A DNA stretch of 64,000 nucleotides from Microbacterium sp. Root53. Its GTDB lineage: Bacteria > Actinomycetota > Actinomycetes > Actinomycetales > Microbacteriaceae. The notes beneath the pieces are model-generated. The model did no database searches. It worked only from the letters and a program-made list of their open reading frames with translations, and had not been told where the DNA came from. Below, piece after piece: positions 24,022 through 31,191 of the stretch (positions within the stretch are counted from its first letter, which is position 1; every line of letters begins with the position of its first letter). Position numbers and translations under genes: made by a program. The DNA lies in NCBI RefSeq assembly GCF_001426925.1, contig NZ_LMFR01000001.1, positions 176,946 to 240,945 of the forward strand. The letters run 5' to 3'.

Positions 24022-24660
24022 ATGAGCAGCCTGAAGGTCGTGATCCGCGAGATCGTCGACGCCGTGGACGGCGCCGGCCGCGAGTTCAAGCAGGGCTTCG
24101 CCGGCGCGTTCCGCAAGCGCGGGGGCAAGCACCGCGCCGACGCCGACGCCATCCGCGGGCTCGACCGGCGTGCGGCCGGCGATGCGAAGCACCGGGGCGA
24201 CCGCAAGGGGCCGACGTCGCACAGCAAGGACTACGACGTCCGCGAGGACGTGGCGCGCGGCCTGGCGTCGCTCGACCACCGGCCCCGCCACCGGTCCGAC
24301 GACTACGACCCGTTCCGAGACGCCGGCACGTCCGTGGCCAAGGAGCTCCAGGCCGTGCCGGGCGACGTGCTGGACGAGGTCGAGGGCGTGCCGAAGAAGG
24401 TGCCCGGCCAGATCCGCGAGGAGCTCTACGAGGACGCGATCGGCCAGAGCAGCCCGGACGAGTACGGCGTGACGTCCAAGGGTGACATGAGGTTCCTCGC
24501 GCCGGCCTCGCAGGCGGGCGACCTGCGGGCGCTCAGCCGCGTGGAGCTCGAGCAGCGGCTCGGCCTGGAGCCCGGCGCGCTCGACGGCGCGACCGTGACC
24601 GTCAAGGCCATCCCGGACTCGCGGTTCGTGAGCATCGAGATCGACCGACCGGGCGACTGA
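24022..24660 (+). CDS. Unrecognised type VII cargo protein (carrier 2 partner)
   Basis: A 212-residue, highly charged protein beginning directly after carrier 2. The N-terminus 'LKVVIREIVDAVDGAGREF' parallels the start of the TNT-type cargo ('IKPVIREVKEAVLRGF'), so it is likely exported by the same route. The middle is rich in Lys, Arg, Asp and His with little predicted structure; the C-terminal about 50 residues ('RVELEQRLGLEPGALDGA' onward) look folded. I see no known toxin motif. No candidate immunity gene follows (90 bases to the next carrier), so it may be non-toxic, truncated or protected by a gene elsewhere. Confidence 0.6.
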   Translation: MSSLKVVIREIVDAVDGAGREFKQGFAGAFRKRGGKHRADADAIRGLDRRAAGDAKHRGDRKGPTSHSKDYDVREDVARGLASLDHRPRHRSDDYDPFRDAGTSVAKELQAVPGDVLDEVEGVPKKVPGQIREELYEDAIGQSSPDEYGVTSKGDMRFLAPASQAGDLRALSRVELEQRLGLEPGALDGATVTVKAIPDSRFVSIEIDRPGD

Positions 24661-24669
24661 GCGGCACGA

Positions 24670-24747
24670 CATGGGCAGGTCGCACCGGGGATGCGGTGCC
24701 CATGGTCGGCTCGGCGCCCCCTTCGTACAGTCGACCCAGGAGGTGGC
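24670..24747 (+). promoter_or_regulatory. Shared type VII island promoter/operator, carrier 3 copy
   Basis: CATGGGCAGG (24670-24679), CCCATGGT (24699-24706), -10 hexamer TACAGT (24726-24731) and ribosome site CAGGAGG (24737-24743). Spacing matches the carrier 2 copy to within one base. Confidence 0.65.
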
Positions 24748-24750
24748 GCC

Positions 24751-25455
24751 GTGGGGATGATGTTGCCGAACGAGTTGGTGTGGGTCATGGAGAAGCTGGG
24801 CTTCGAGTGGCCGGACATCGATGAGGACGAGGTGCGCCGGGGTGCGGATCTGCTGCGGGCGTATGGGGCGGATCTGGAGTCGGCGATCCAGGCGGTGGAT
24901 CGCAAGGTGAATGGTGATCTGGCCGGGGCGATGGTGGGTCAGGCGGGTCCGGCGTATGTGGCGGCGTGGAATGCGAATCGTTCGCAGAATCTGCAGAAGC
25001 TGGTGGATCTGATGCCGCCGGCGGCGTCGGCGATGGATGTGGGTGCGGATGCGATCTTCGCGTTGAAGATCAAGGTGATCGCGGATGTGACCACGACGAT
25101 GATCGCGTTGGTGGCGATGCTGACGAATCCGTTCACGGCGGCGGGTGCGGGGGCGATGCTGATCATCAAGAAGAAGCTGTTGAATGCGGCGGTGGATGTG
25201 GTGGTGGAGCAGCTGTTGAATCAGCTGGCGCCGATGGTGATCGAGCCGTTGGGGGAGCAGCTGCCGGCGGTGGTGGACGCGATTCTGGATGCGCCGATGG
25301 TGGAGGCTCAGGGCGGGGATTCGGATGAGTTCTCGGCGGATCTGGCGGCGTTGGAGCAGGCGCAGGCGGATATGAAGATGCATGGGGCGGATATTCAGAC
25401 GGTGACGTCGCGGTTCTTCTCGGATTTCCAGGCGTTGAACTTCGGGGGTGATTGA
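24751..25455 (+). CDS. Type VII carrier protein, CpnT N-terminal domain-like (WXG100-like), copy 3
   Basis: A 234-residue protein close to copy 1 along its whole length ('LPNELVWVMEKLGFEWPD', 'MIALVAMLTNPFTAAGAGA', 'DMKMHGADIQTVTSRFF'). It starts with GTG after CAGGAGG. From about base 24840 on, its codons are unusual for this window: GAT, GGT, AAT, TTG and GCG dominate where neighbours use GAC, GGC, AAC, CTG and GCC. That switch, together with a first 75 bases nearly identical to copy 1, suggests recent acquisition or gene conversion. Its stop is next to the nuclease cargo start. Confidence 0.8.
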   Translation: MGMMLPNELVWVMEKLGFEWPDIDEDEVRRGADLLRAYGADLESAIQAVDRKVNGDLAGAMVGQAGPAYVAAWNANRSQNLQKLVDLMPPAASAMDVGADAIFALKIKVIADVTTTMIALVAMLTNPFTAAGAGAMLIIKKKLLNAAVDVVVEQLLNQLAPMVIEPLGEQLPAVVDAILDAPMVEAQGGDSDEFSADLAALEQAQADMKMHGADIQTVTSRFFSDFQALNFGGD

Positions 25456-25456
25456 G

Positions 25457-26119
25457 GTGGGGAAGTTCAAGCCGATCTTCGAGAGCCTGTCGGAGGCGGC
25501 GGTGCGGGGTGCGCGGCATGCGGACGTGAAGCTGCCGCAGCTGGCGAAGAACCACGCGGACCAGCTGGACGACTTCGTGCGCCGCACGCGCAAGCAGGAC
25601 AAGTTCACCGACAAGCCCGACACGCCGCAGAGGCGCACGCGCACCGATCTCGGAAACGGGCCCAACCGCAAGACCACGATCTGGGACCGCGACACGGGCC
25701 GCCCCATCTCCGAGACCGGCACCGTCAAGAAGGATTTCGGCTCGTCCACCCGCCGGGACAATGCGACCGAGATCGGCCGCCTGGGCGACAAGGGCGATCA
25801 CGGCGGACACCTCGGCGCGCACCGGTTCTTCGGCGATACGCCCGACGAGGGCATCGCGCCCCAGGCCGGCAACCTCAACATCGGCGCCTGGAAGACCATG
25901 GAGAACGAGTGGGCCGCCTGGGTGAACCGGGGATACCAGGTCGACTACTCGATCGACGTCTTCCCGCCGGGTGCCGTGCGGCCCGATTCGTTCTCGGTCA
26001 AGTACTCCGTCACGAACCCGACGACCGGTGAGGTCGTCTACCGCAACCGGCCTGAGTTCGACAATGTCGCCGGAGCGGTGTTCGATCGTGTGAAGACCGC
26101 CGACATGCCGAGACTGTGA
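25457..26119 (+). CDS. DNA/RNA non-specific endonuclease toxin (cargo of carrier 3)
   Basis: A 220-residue protein. Residues 1-50 match the N-terminal export region of the TNT-type cargo ('AAVRGARHADVKLPQLAKNH'). Residues about 108-200 match the Endonuclea_NS_2 family used as C-terminal domains of LXG/WXG polymorphic toxins: 'GDKGDHGGHLGAHRF', 'APQAGNLNIGAWKTMENEWA' and 'RPDSFSVKYSVTNPTTGEV'. His118 in 'DHGGHL' is the likely general base of the beta-beta-alpha metal site, with Asn139 or Asn141 as metal ligand. I chose GTG 25457 because it aligns with the start of the TNT cargo; an in-frame GTG at 25448 overlaps the carrier. An immunity candidate follows. Confidence 0.83.
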   Translation: MGKFKPIFESLSEAAVRGARHADVKLPQLAKNHADQLDDFVRRTRKQDKFTDKPDTPQRRTRTDLGNGPNRKTTIWDRDTGRPISETGTVKKDFGSSTRRDNATEIGRLGDKGDHGGHLGAHRFFGDTPDEGIAPQAGNLNIGAWKTMENEWAAWVNRGYQVDYSIDVFPPGAVRPDSFSVKYSVTNPTTGEVVYRNRPEFDNVAGAVFDRVKTADMPRL

Positions 26120-26127
26120 GGAGCTCC

Positions 26128-26523
26128 ATGACCGACGAACAGCTCACCGAGGACGCCAGCGTCGCGCTGATCCGGGCGCTCATCGAGAACCTCGAGGACG
26201 CCGCGGACGACTGGGAGTCGTTCTCGCTGGTGCTCGGGCTGAACGAGGGCCGGTTCTTCCAGGCCTACGGCTACGCGTACTCGCCCGACGGGACGATCTC
26301 GGCCGTGACCGTGAGCCCTCGCGCGGTGCGTCCGGAGGTGGAGCGGTACCTCGCCGGGTACTTCGGGCCGGACGACGCCCTGCCGATCAAGCTGCTCGTG
26401 CAGTTCGACAGCACCACCGGCCGGTACGGCGTGACCTTCGAGGACACGGACACCGAGCGGTGGAAGGTGAGCCCCGCGAACATCGATGCGATCCGCGAGG
26501 AGCTGCGCCCCGCCTTCGACTGA
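26128..26523 (+). CDS. Candidate immunity protein for the nuclease toxin
   Basis: A 131-residue acidic cytoplasmic protein of alpha/beta type, directly downstream of the nuclease gene. ATG 26128 has a GAGGAG site; a GTG at 26116 overlapping the nuclease stop is possible. Segments 'GRFFQAYGYAYSPDGTISAV' and 'YGVTFEDTDTERWKVSPANI' suggest a beta-sheet of the kind seen in nuclease inhibitors. I do not recognise a named family; the assignment comes from its place in the cassette, which matches the TNT cassette upstream. Confidence 0.62.
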   Translation: MTDEQLTEDASVALIRALIENLEDAADDWESFSLVLGLNEGRFFQAYGYAYSPDGTISAVTVSPRAVRPEVERYLAGYFGPDDALPIKLLVQFDSTTGRYGVTFEDTDTERWKVSPANIDAIREELRPAFD

Positions 26524-26578
26524 CGCCCGCCGGCGCCCCCGGGGAAGGGGCGGCAGGAATGCCCTCGTCCCCGCGGGG

Positions 26579-26584
26579 TAGGGT
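26579..26584 (+). promoter_or_regulatory. Putative -10 hexamer TAGGGT before the FHA-HTH gene
   Basis: TAGGGT lies 97 bases before the TTG start at 26676. It has no CCATGG-type element at the expected distance, so it is not part of the shared promoter set. Confidence 0.35.
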
Positions 26585-26675
26585 GCTTCCGGGCGGTCTG
26601 AACGCGCGCATCGCGGACCGTCGTCCGCATTTCGCCGCCGTCCGGTGGCAATATGTCAGGCGAGGGGGTCGCATC

Positions 26676-27464
26676 TTGACGGATCTGAGCGCATCGACGG
26701 GACCGTTCGACGAGGTCGAGGTGAACACCATGCCGGGGCGCATCGCCCCGCTGCGCGTCGAGTTCGCGGGCGAGTGGCACGAGGTGCCGATCGGCCGTCC
26801 GTTCGTGATCGGCCGCGAGGGCGACCTCGAGATCGACGACAACCAGTACCTGCATCGCCAGTTCCTGGAGCTGCAGTACCACGACGGCCTGTGGTGGCTC
26901 GCGAACGTCGGCTCGCGGCTGGCCGCGACCATCTCGAGCGCGGGCGGCGCCGTCCAGTCGTGGCTGTCGCCCGGCGCGCGCATGCCGATCGTCTTCGCGC
27001 AGAGCGTCGTCGTCTTCACCGCCGGCCCCACGACGTACGAGCTCACGCTCTACACGGAGGAGGCGCAGTACGCCGTCTCCAGCCAGATCGAGGCGTCCAT
27101 GAGCGGCGAGACCACGGTCATGCCCGTCAGCTTCACGCCCCTGCAGAAGCTGCTGATCGTCGCCCTTGCCGAGCCCATGCTGCGCCGCGAGGGCGTCAGC
27201 ATGAGCGAGCTGCCGTCCTCCAGCGCCGCCGCCCAGCGCCTCGGCTGGACCATGAGCAAGTTCAACCGCAAGCTCGACAACGTCTGCGACAAGCTCGACC
27301 GGATGGGCGTCCAGGGCCTGCGCGGCGGTCCCGGCCGCCTGGCCACGAACCGCCGCGCGCGGCTGGTCGAGTACGCGGTCACGTCGCAGCTCGTCACGCG
27401 CGCCGACCTCGCGCTCCTGGACGACGAGGCGCTCCGCAACCAGAACGACAGCGAAGAGGACTGA
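26676..27464 (+). CDS. FHA domain protein with C-terminal helix-turn-helix-like region
   Basis: A 262-residue soluble protein. The N-terminal part (about residues 20-125) is an FHA fold: 'RPFVIGREGDLEIDDNQYLHR' spans the phosphopeptide-binding strand and loop (shown in pieces: VIGREGDLEIDD, NQYLHRQF). The C-terminal part (about 150-250: 'FTPLQKLLIVALAEPMLR', 'AQRLGWTMSKFNRKLDNV') looks like a winged helix-turn-helix, so it may be a phosphorylation-responsive regulator of the island. The TTG start at 26676 is chosen for its GAGGGGG site and because the upstream extension has no similarity. It closes the island and converges on purB. Confidence 0.68.
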   Translation: MTDLSASTGPFDEVEVNTMPGRIAPLRVEFAGEWHEVPIGRPFVIGREGDLEIDDNQYLHRQFLELQYHDGLWWLANVGSRLAATISSAGGAVQSWLSPGARMPIVFAQSVVVFTAGPTTYELTLYTEEAQYAVSSQIEASMSGETTVMPVSFTPLQKLLIVALAEPMLRREGVSMSELPSSSAAAQRLGWTMSKFNRKLDNVCDKLDRMGVQGLRGGPGRLATNRRARLVEYAVTSQLVTRADLALLDDEALRNQNDSEED

Positions 27465-27497
27465 CCCGGGGTCATCCGCCGACTCCACACAAGGAGA

Positions 27498-27548
27498 AGT
27501 GCGCGACACAAGGCCGGGATCAGGATGATCCTCCTTGTGCCGCGCACT
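27498..27548. terminator. Bidirectional hairpin between the FHA-HTH gene and purB
   Basis: AGTGCGCGACACAAGG (27498-27513) pairs with CCTTGTGCCGCGCACT (27533-27548) over 16 bp with one mismatch; CTTCC follows on the plus strand. The genes converge here (stops at 27464 and 27592). Confidence 0.8.
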
Positions 27549-27591
27549 CTTCCTTGCGCCGCGTCAGGCTGGCTCGGGGTGACCGCCCGGA

Positions 27592-28974
27592 TCAGAGCTT
27601 GGAGCGCGTGAGCTGCTCGGCCAGGCCGCTGTAGGTGGCGGGCGTCAGCTCGAGCAGGCGCTGCTTGGCCTCGTCGCCGATCTCCAGGCCGCGCACGAAC
27701 TCGGCGAGGTCCTCGGCCCCGACGCGGCGGCCGCGGGTCAGCTCCTTGAGCAGCGCGTACGGGTCCCGGATGGTCGAGCGGCCGGCCGTGACCTCCGCGC
27801 GCACCACGGTCTGGATCGCCTCGCCCAGCACCTCCCAGTTCGCGTCGAGGTCGGCCAGCAGCACGTCGCGCGACAGCGAGATCTCGCCCAGCCCGCGCGT
27901 GAGGTTGTCGAGCGCGAGCAGCGAGTGCCCGAACGCGACGCCGATGTTGCGCTGCGTGGTCGAGTCGGTGAGGTCGCGCTGCAGGCGCGAGGTGACGAGC
28001 GTCTGCGCGAGCGACGAGAACAGGGCCGACGCCAGCTCGAGGTTCGCCTCGGCGTTCTCGAACCGGATCGGGTTGATCTTGTGCGGCATGGTCGACGACC
28101 CGGTCGCACCCGCGACGGGGATCTGCGCGAAGTAGCCGAGCGAGATGTACGTCCAGATGTCGGTCGCCAGGTTGTGCAGGATGCCGCCCGCGTGGCGCAC
28201 GCGGTCGTACAGCTCCACCTGCCAGTCGTGCGACTCGATCTGCGTCGTGAGCGGGTTGAACGTGAGGCCGAGCGACTCCACGAACTCGCGCGCCACGTTC
28301 GGCCAGGCGACCTGCGGGGCCGCGGCGAGGTGCGCCGACCAGGTGCCGGTCGCTCCGCTGAACTTGCCGAGGTATTCGCCGGACTCGATCTGGGCGAGCA
28401 CGCGCTCGAGGCGCCACACGAACACGCCGAGCTCCTTGCCCATCGTCGTGGGCGTCGCCGGCTGGCCGTGCGTGCGCGACAGCATCGGGGCGTCGGCGTG
28501 CTCGAGCGCCAGCTCGCGGAGCTTCTGGATGACCGCCTTGTAGGCGGGCAGCCACACGTCGGCGACCGCGCGCTTGACGATCAGCGCGTACGCGAGCGAG
28601 TTGACGTCCTCGCTCGTGCAGCCGAAGTGCGTGAGCTCAGCGATCCGGTCCAGCCCGAGCCGGCTCAGGCGATCGCGCACCAGGTACTCGACGGCCTTGA
28701 CGTCGTGGCGCGTGATCGCCTCGCGCTCGGAGAGCCAGTCGATCTCGGCCTGGCCGAACGCCAGATACAGCGCGCGCAGCTGGTACTTCTCGTCCTGCGA
28801 CAGCGGGGTGGTGCCGAACAGCGAGTGGTTGGTGAGCGTGATGAGCCACTCGACCTCGACCTCGACGCGGGCCCGGTTCAGGCCCGCCTCCGACAGGTAC
28901 TCGCCCAGGGGCGAGACGGCGGCCTTGTAACGGCCGTCGAGGGGGCTCAGGGGCTGGGCTGGCAGAACGGTCAG
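27592..28974 (-). CDS. purB: Adenylosuccinate lyase, probable CTG start
   Basis: A 460-residue member of the fumarase/aspartase superfamily: 'PLSPLDGRYK' at the N-terminus, 'FGCTSEDVNSLAYAL' and 'LSRTHGQPATPTTMGKE' (catalytic His), and the signature 'GSSTMPHKINPIRFENAEAN'. It splits adenylosuccinate and SAICAR in purine synthesis. No ATG, GTG or TTG fits the family N-terminus; a CTG at 28974 gives MTVLPAQPLSPLDG, has GGAGG at the right distance and overlaps the upstream gene's TGA as CTGA, mirroring the ATGA overlaps elsewhere. Translation is therefore probably coupled to the phosphatase gene upstream. Confidence 0.9.
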   Translation of the reverse strand: MTVLPAQPLSPLDGRYKAAVSPLGEYLSEAGLNRARVEVEVEWLITLTNHSLFGTTPLSQDEKYQLRALYLAFGQAEIDWLSEREAITRHDVKAVEYLVRDRLSRLGLDRIAELTHFGCTSEDVNSLAYALIVKRAVADVWLPAYKAVIQKLRELALEHADAPMLSRTHGQPATPTTMGKELGVFVWRLERVLAQIESGEYLGKFSGATGTWSAHLAAAPQVAWPNVAREFVESLGLTFNPLTTQIESHDWQVELYDRVRHAGGILHNLATDIWTYISLGYFAQIPVAGATGSSTMPHKINPIRFENAEANLELASALFSSLAQTLVTSRLQRDLTDSTTQRNIGVAFGHSLLALDNLTRGLGEISLSRDVLLADLDANWEVLGEAIQTVVRAEVTAGRSTIRDPYALLKELTRGRRVGAEDLAEFVRGLEIGDEAKQRLLELTPATYSGLAEQLTRSKL

Positions 28975-29495
28975 GAGAGTCCTCCGGTTCGAGGCGGACG
29001 GATCGCGGGTTCGAGCTGGCGAAACAGCGCCCGGCTGGCGCTCTCGATCATACCGAGCACGTGGTCGAACATCCCGTCGTCCGCGTAATAGGGGTCCGGC
29101 ACATCCGGGCCCGGGGCGGACGGATCGAACGACAGCAGCAGCAAGATGCGGTCGCGATGCCCGGGGTCGTGCGCCCACTGCCGCAGGATGCGCTCGTGGC
29201 TGCGATCGAGCGCGACCACGAGGTCGTTGTCGTGGAACGCCTCGACGCTGAACTGCCGCGCCCGGTGGGTCGAGCCGTCATAGCCGCGCCGGCTGAGCGC
29301 GGCGAGCGTGCGGCCGTCGGCCCGCTCGCCGACGTGCCAGTCGCCGGTGCCCGCGCTGGTGGAGAGCACACGGTCGGCCAGGCCGGCGCGCTCGGCGAGG
29401 TCGCGGAAGACCACCTCCGCCATGGGCGACCGGCAGATGTTCCCCGTGCACACGAACACGACGCGGAAGGGGTCCTGACCGGGCATGCCGACCAT
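28971..29495 (-). CDS. Low-molecular-weight protein tyrosine phosphatase family protein
   Basis: A 174-residue protein with the LMW-PTP P-loop near the N-terminus ('VFVCTGNICRSPMAE': C, then five residues, then R-S) and the general-acid segment 'VPDPYYADD' with Asp. It removes phosphate from tyrosine (or arginine) residues in the cytosol. ATG 29495 has GGAG upstream; a second ATG at 29486 is possible. The gene precedes purB on the minus strand with a 4-base overlap, so they form one operon. Confidence 0.88.
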   Translation of the reverse strand: MVGMPGQDPFRVVFVCTGNICRSPMAEVVFRDLAERAGLADRVLSTSAGTGDWHVGERADGRTLAALSRRGYDGSTHRARQFSVEAFHDNDLVVALDRSHERILRQWAHDPGHRDRILLLLSFDPSAPGPDVPDPYYADDGMFDHVLGMIESASRALFRQLEPAIRPPRTGGLS

Positions 29496-29619
29496 TCTGC
29501 CGCTCCGACGGACCGCGCGTGAGTGCCATCGTCCGTCCACAGCGGCCGTCCGTCCGGGCTTGTGCCGCTCGGGCCGCGGGCGCCCTCGCGGCAGGCTCGC
29601 GACGCGGCACGGTGGGGGC

Positions 29620-29886
29620 ATGGCGCACATCCCCGGCTACGACCTGGCCGCCCGTGCGTGCGAGCACCTCGCGGCGGCCCGGGCCGAGGTCGAGGCCGGG
29701 GCGGCGGCGCTCGCCGCGGGACGTGACGCGACCGCGTGGGAGTCCGACGCGGCGGGGCGGTTCCAGGTGGCGGCCGAGGAGCACCGGCGCCGCGCGGTCG
29801 CGCTCGCCGAGCGCTGCACGACAGCGTCGGCCGGGCTGCGCTGGGAGGGCATGGTCCACGCGAGCGGGGCCGGGCAGGAGGGGTGA
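29620..29886 (+). CDS. Small helical protein, possible WXG100-like partner
   Basis: An 88-residue Ala-rich, all-helical protein starting at ATG 29620 (GGTGGGGGC just upstream). Two helices (about 6-32 and 38-65) flank 'RDATAWESDAAGRFQVAAEE', where W-E-S followed by AGRF resembles the WXG turn of WXG100 proteins. The TGATG overlap with the next gene, which has a WXG100-like N-terminus and a lipase domain, suggests the two proteins dimerise for type VII export. The family is not firmly recognised. Confidence 0.6.
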   Translation: MAHIPGYDLAARACEHLAAARAEVEAGAAALAAGRDATAWESDAAGRFQVAAEEHRRRAVALAERCTTASAGLRWEGMVHASGAGQEG

Positions 29887-31178
29887 TGCCGCTGGACATC
29901 GGGTCGGGATCGGTCGTCGCGGTCGACACGCGGTCGCTGCGCGACGCCGCCGCGCGCTTCGACGTCGCCGCCTCGCACTTCGACGGAGCCCGGGAGCGGG
30001 CCTGGGCCGCCGTGCACGCCACGCCGTTCCCGCTGGACCAGGGGTCGGTCGAGTCGATCGCGCGGGACGCGGCGACCGCGGCGGACGGCGCGCGGGCGAT
30101 CGCGGGCGAGCTGCGCCGCATGGCCGACGTCTACGAGATCGTCGAGGCGAGGACGCGGATGTCGTTCGAGACGTCCCGCGGGCGCGAGCGGATCCAGGCC
30201 GTGCGGGCCTGGGAGGAGCGGATCCTCGCGGCCGAGGCCCGCAGCCCCGGCGCGCTCGCCGAGGCCGACCGGGTGACCCGCGAGTGGGAGCAGGACTGGG
30301 CGAAGGAGCTGCTGGCCCAGTCGTCGCTCGGCATGGACGGCATCCCGGGGTTCGTCGCGACCCTGCTGGGTGCCGCAGCCCTCGACCTGGTGCGCGGATT
30401 CGGCAGGGGCGTCGTGGGACCGGATGCGCGCCTGGTCGGGCGGGCCGACGCGGTGCGGGTCGCCGGGTACGGCACGCGCGTCGACCGGCCCGCCACGGGC
30501 GTCGCCGACGGGCTCCGGCGCATCCCCGACACGGCCCATGCGCTCATCCGGGTCGAGAAGTACACGTTCGCGGACCGGCCCGCCGAGTACGCCGTCTACG
30601 TCTCGGGCACGCGGACCCTGGCGCGCGGCGGCAGCGAGGCGCTCGACACCGGATCGAACCTCGGGGCGTATTTCGGGATGCCCGCCGCGTCATACGAGGC
30701 CGTGCGGGCCGCGCTGCGGGATGCCGGCGCGAAGCCCGGAGCGACCGTGCACGCGTTCGGGCACTCGCAGGGCGGCATGATCGCCTCGCAGCTCGCGCTC
30801 CAGCGCGAGTACCGGGTCGCGACGCTCGTGACGTACGGGTCCCCGGTCAGCGTCGTCGCGCCGCCCGACACGCTGAGCGTGACGCTCCGCAACCGCGACG
30901 ATCCGGTCGGGACGGGGCTCACGCACGGCGGGGCGCCGATCGCGGGCGGAGCTCCCGGCAGCGTGGTCGTGCACGACACCCACGACCCGGGACCCGAGCT
31001 GTGGAGCCTCGGCATGGACGCGCACAGCCGCGAGTCGTACGAGCGGATGGCCGAACAGGTGGATGCCTCCGCCGACCCGCGGCTGGCCGCCGCGTCCGAC
31101 CGCTTCGCCGCGCTGGCCGAGGCCGAGCGCGTCGAGTCGGTGGAGTACGCGGCCGAGCGCGCCGGCGACCCGCGCTGA
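29886..31178 (+). CDS. Alpha/beta-hydrolase (lipase-like) with helical N-terminal domain, putative type VII effector
   Basis: A 430-residue protein without a signal peptide. Residues 1-95 are helical (WXG100/LXG-like: 'VDTRSLRDAAARFDVAASHF', 'ATAADGARAIAGELRRMADV'); residues about 215-400 form an alpha/beta-hydrolase core with nucleophile elbow 'GHSQGG' (Ser294), 'LVTYGSPVSVVAPP' and 'LRNRDDPVG', which may carry the acid. The arrangement resembles PE-PPE/lipase-type effectors exported by type VII systems. It overlaps the small helical gene by one base. Export and substrate are inferred. Confidence 0.7.
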   Translation: MPLDIGSGSVVAVDTRSLRDAAARFDVAASHFDGARERAWAAVHATPFPLDQGSVESIARDAATAADGARAIAGELRRMADVYEIVEARTRMSFETSRGRERIQAVRAWEERILAAEARSPGALAEADRVTREWEQDWAKELLAQSSLGMDGIPGFVATLLGAAALDLVRGFGRGVVGPDARLVGRADAVRVAGYGTRVDRPATGVADGLRRIPDTAHALIRVEKYTFADRPAEYAVYVSGTRTLARGGSEALDTGSNLGAYFGMPAASYEAVRAALRDAGAKPGATVHAFGHSQGGMIASQLALQREYRVATLVTYGSPVSVVAPPDTLSVTLRNRDDPVGTGLTHGGAPIAGGAPGSVVVHDTHDPGPELWSLGMDAHSRESYERMAEQVDASADPRLAAASDRFAALAEAERVESVEYAAERAGDPR

Positions 31179-31191
31179 CGGGTCTCCGGCC

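Noticed and set aside
23231..24747. Repeated CATGGG/CCCATGG units considered as CRISPR or direct-repeat array
   Set aside because: Only four widely spaced occurrences, each at a fixed distance from a -10 hexamer; no spacer structure and no cas genes.
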